Below, piece by piece: positions 6,198 to 7,249 of a DNA stretch of 7,249 bases. Below the pieces are notes generated by a model. That model saw only the letters and a program-made list of their open reading frames with translations, made no database searches and was not told where the DNA came from. Both the position numbers and the translations under genes were made by a program. The first letter of the stretch is position 1, and every line of letters begins with the position of its first letter. Source of the DNA: Clostridiales bacterium (GTDB lineage: Bacteria > Bacillota > Sulfobacillia > UBA995); the NCBI GenBank assembly GCA_003517845.1, contig DOZU01000011.1, positions 1 to 7,249 on the forward strand, written 5' to 3'.

Positions 6198-7172
6198 CTA
6201 ACCTCCGCAGGCTTGCGACGTCGCCTTCTCGCGCATGTAAGCCAGTATTTCCCCGTCAATCAGGTCGTCGTCGCGCAGCCGTTCCTCGAAGTTCTCGATG
6301 AGGAAGAACGTGCGCAGTGCTCCTGCCAGTTCCCCGCCCCACTGGGCCGGCGTCTCCCCGCCAAAATGCCCGAGCGCGCGCAGGTGCTCCGCCACCTCGG
6401 CCATGCGCCCGCCCTCCAGCCGGAGCAGGTTGCGCGGGTCGCCCTTGGAGAAGCAGAGATGGAACAGCTTCACGAGACGCCGGAGTTCCTCAATGGGCCG
6501 CGGGTGGTCATCTACCCTCAGGTCTATGTACCGGTCGATGTACCCTCCATAACTGCCCTTATCTCTGACGACCAGCAGACCAGCCGACTGCTGCCCCCTC
6601 CGGTCTCCTCCGGCTTGCTGCCCGGCCGCCAGGGCGTCCACCAGCCGGCCGGCCAGATTTCCCCGAGTGCTCAGGTAGGCCTCGGCCATGGCATGAACCG
6701 TTTCAGGGCCCACCAGGATGTTGCCCTGGCAGGAGAACCCCTCGCCGACGACGTGCCCGGCCCACGGAAAGCACCTGGCCCCGGTGAAGGCAGCCGCCTC
6801 GCCTTTACCGTCAACCACGCCGAGCTGCCGGTCCTCCCGGCCGTCGTCGCCGCGGGTAAGAAAGTCGACCACTTCTGCAGCGGGACGCCCCGCGGCCAGC
6901 AGTTTCAGCCCTTCCGGCCCATAGGCGACATTCGCCCACGCCTGCGTGGCTATCGCTCCCGCCTCCGCCTGAGCCCACGGCACGACCGCGCCGACGGCCA
7001 AGAACTTCGACTGTACCGCCACCCCCCACTCCCGGGCATTCAAGTCTACAGCCACGATGGAGAACGTGGAAAGTCGGGTCGTCGTCCCTTCCAAAAGCAT
7101 CACTCTCCGTCCTGCCAAGAATGCGCGATAACTGTTCAGCCCGTCCCGCCAAAATCCAGTAGCGCGCTTCAT
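6198..7172 (-). CDS. DUF1028 family protein (Ntn-hydrolase-like) with C-terminal putative peptidoglycan-binding domain
   Basis: The 324-residue frame matches DUF1028 throughout. Near residues 36-75 it has TFSIVAVDLN, WGVAVQSKFLAVGAVVPWA and ATQAWANVAYGPEGL. Further on come RQLGVVDGKGEAAAFTG, the AGHVVGEGFSCQGNILVG block, GGDRRGQQSAGLLVV and YIDLRVDDHPRPIEELRRL. The C-terminal WGGELAGALRTFFLIENFEE followed by RLRDDDLIDGEIL resembles the small putative peptidoglycan-binding domain often fused to this family. The biochemical role is not established; an Ntn-type hydrolase acting on peptide or amide bonds is an inference from fold and context. The start at 7172 has GGAGG eight bases upstream. ATG 7100 (CGGAGAGTG before it) would drop 24 residues that lack family similarity and begin only 11 residues before TFSIVAVD, so it is a serious alternative. 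No signal peptide is seen. The gene lies 66 bases before the broken peptide-binding-protein gene, probably in one operon with it. Confidence 0.88.
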   Translation of the reverse strand: MKRATGFWRDGLNSYRAFLAGRRVMLLEGTTTRLSTFSIVAVDLNAREWGVAVQSKFLAVGAVVPWAQAEAGAIATQAWANVAYGPEGLKLLAAGRPAAEVVDFLTRGDDGREDRQLGVVDGKGEAAAFTGARCFPWAGHVVGEGFSCQGNILVGPETVHAMAEAYLSTRGNLAGRLVDALAAGQQAGGDRRGQQSAGLLVVRDKGSYGGYIDRYIDLRVDDHPRPIEELRRLVKLFHLCFSKGDPRNLLRLEGGRMAEVAEHLRALGHFGGETPAQWGGELAGALRTFFLIENFEERLRDDDLIDGEILAYMREKATSQACGG

Positions 7173-7180
7173 CTGCCCCC

Positions 7181-7185
7181 CCTCC
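7181..7185 (-). promoter_or_regulatory. Ribosome-binding site for the DUF1028 gene
   Basis: GGAGG followed by eight bases (GGGGGCAG) precedes ATG 7172. A second GGAGGA lies at 7191-7196, too far upstream for normal use. The close site favours the long form of the protein over the start at 7100. The remaining bases to the window edge (7186-7249) hold no recognisable gene or clear promoter. Confidence 0.5.
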
Positions 7186-7249
7186 GGAATTCCTCCTTCC
7201 CGCAGTGCAGGTCACGGTGGCGTCATTGTGCCGGGGGGCAACCCCTGGT

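Noticed and set aside
5816..6301. Plus-strand open frame across the SBP start and the DUF1028 end
   Set aside because: It is antisense to two conserved minus-strand genes and their ribosome site; its translation has no recognisable domain.
1..7249. Search for a CRISPR array, retron, toxin-antitoxin pair or other new system
   Set aside because: No spaced direct repeats, reverse transcriptase, small paired genes or structured RNA pattern were seen. The content is metabolic genes, one IS remnant and pseudogenes.

Overview
The window is high-GC bacterial DNA. Every intact gene is on the minus strand, so transcription runs from high to low coordinates. A Bacillus-type glucosamine-6-phosphate deaminase motif, strong AGGAGG-like ribosome sites and the gene mix fit a high-GC Firmicute (Moorella, Symbiobacterium or Limnochordia-like). 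This is an inference from a few motifs and could be wrong. No CRISPR array, tRNA, rRNA or recognisable novel defence system was seen.

Layout from right to left, in the direction of transcription. A DUF1028-family protein with a C-terminal peptidoglycan-binding-like domain (6198-7172) is followed after a short gap by a peptide-type ABC transporter substrate-binding lipoprotein gene (4710-6131). That gene is broken twice: once by a one-base shift inside the signal peptide and once by an internal loss of roughly 50 codons. Next comes a scrambled stretch (about 4110-4709). It holds a plus-strand 3' stump of an IS21-type istB ATPase gene (4315-4425), directly abutting a minus-strand 3' stump of a sodium/solute symporter gene (4109-4280) that carries a one-base shift of its own. 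Below it is an intact acetyl-CoA synthetase gene, acs (1932-3929), with its own likely promoter, a strong ribosome site and clearly lower GC than its surroundings.

After an intergenic stretch of about 320 bases with hairpins come a short helix-turn-helix-like open frame (1500-1613), a thioredoxin-like plus GNAT-like protein (584-1495), and, four bases further on, the N-terminal 193 codons of glucosamine-6-phosphate deaminase, nagB, which runs off the left edge. The first two may be one gene split by a frameshift.

The main message is decay around a healthy acs. The acetate-type symporter that normally accompanies acs has been reduced to its tail, apparently in an event involving an IS21-like element, and the peptide-binding protein gene upstream is also disrupted. 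Three of the four frame breaks can be repaired by removing one base, and at least two of these lie at G/C runs. Base-calling or assembly error therefore has to be excluded before true pseudogenes are claimed. The internal SBP loss and the istB/symporter junction are too large for that explanation.
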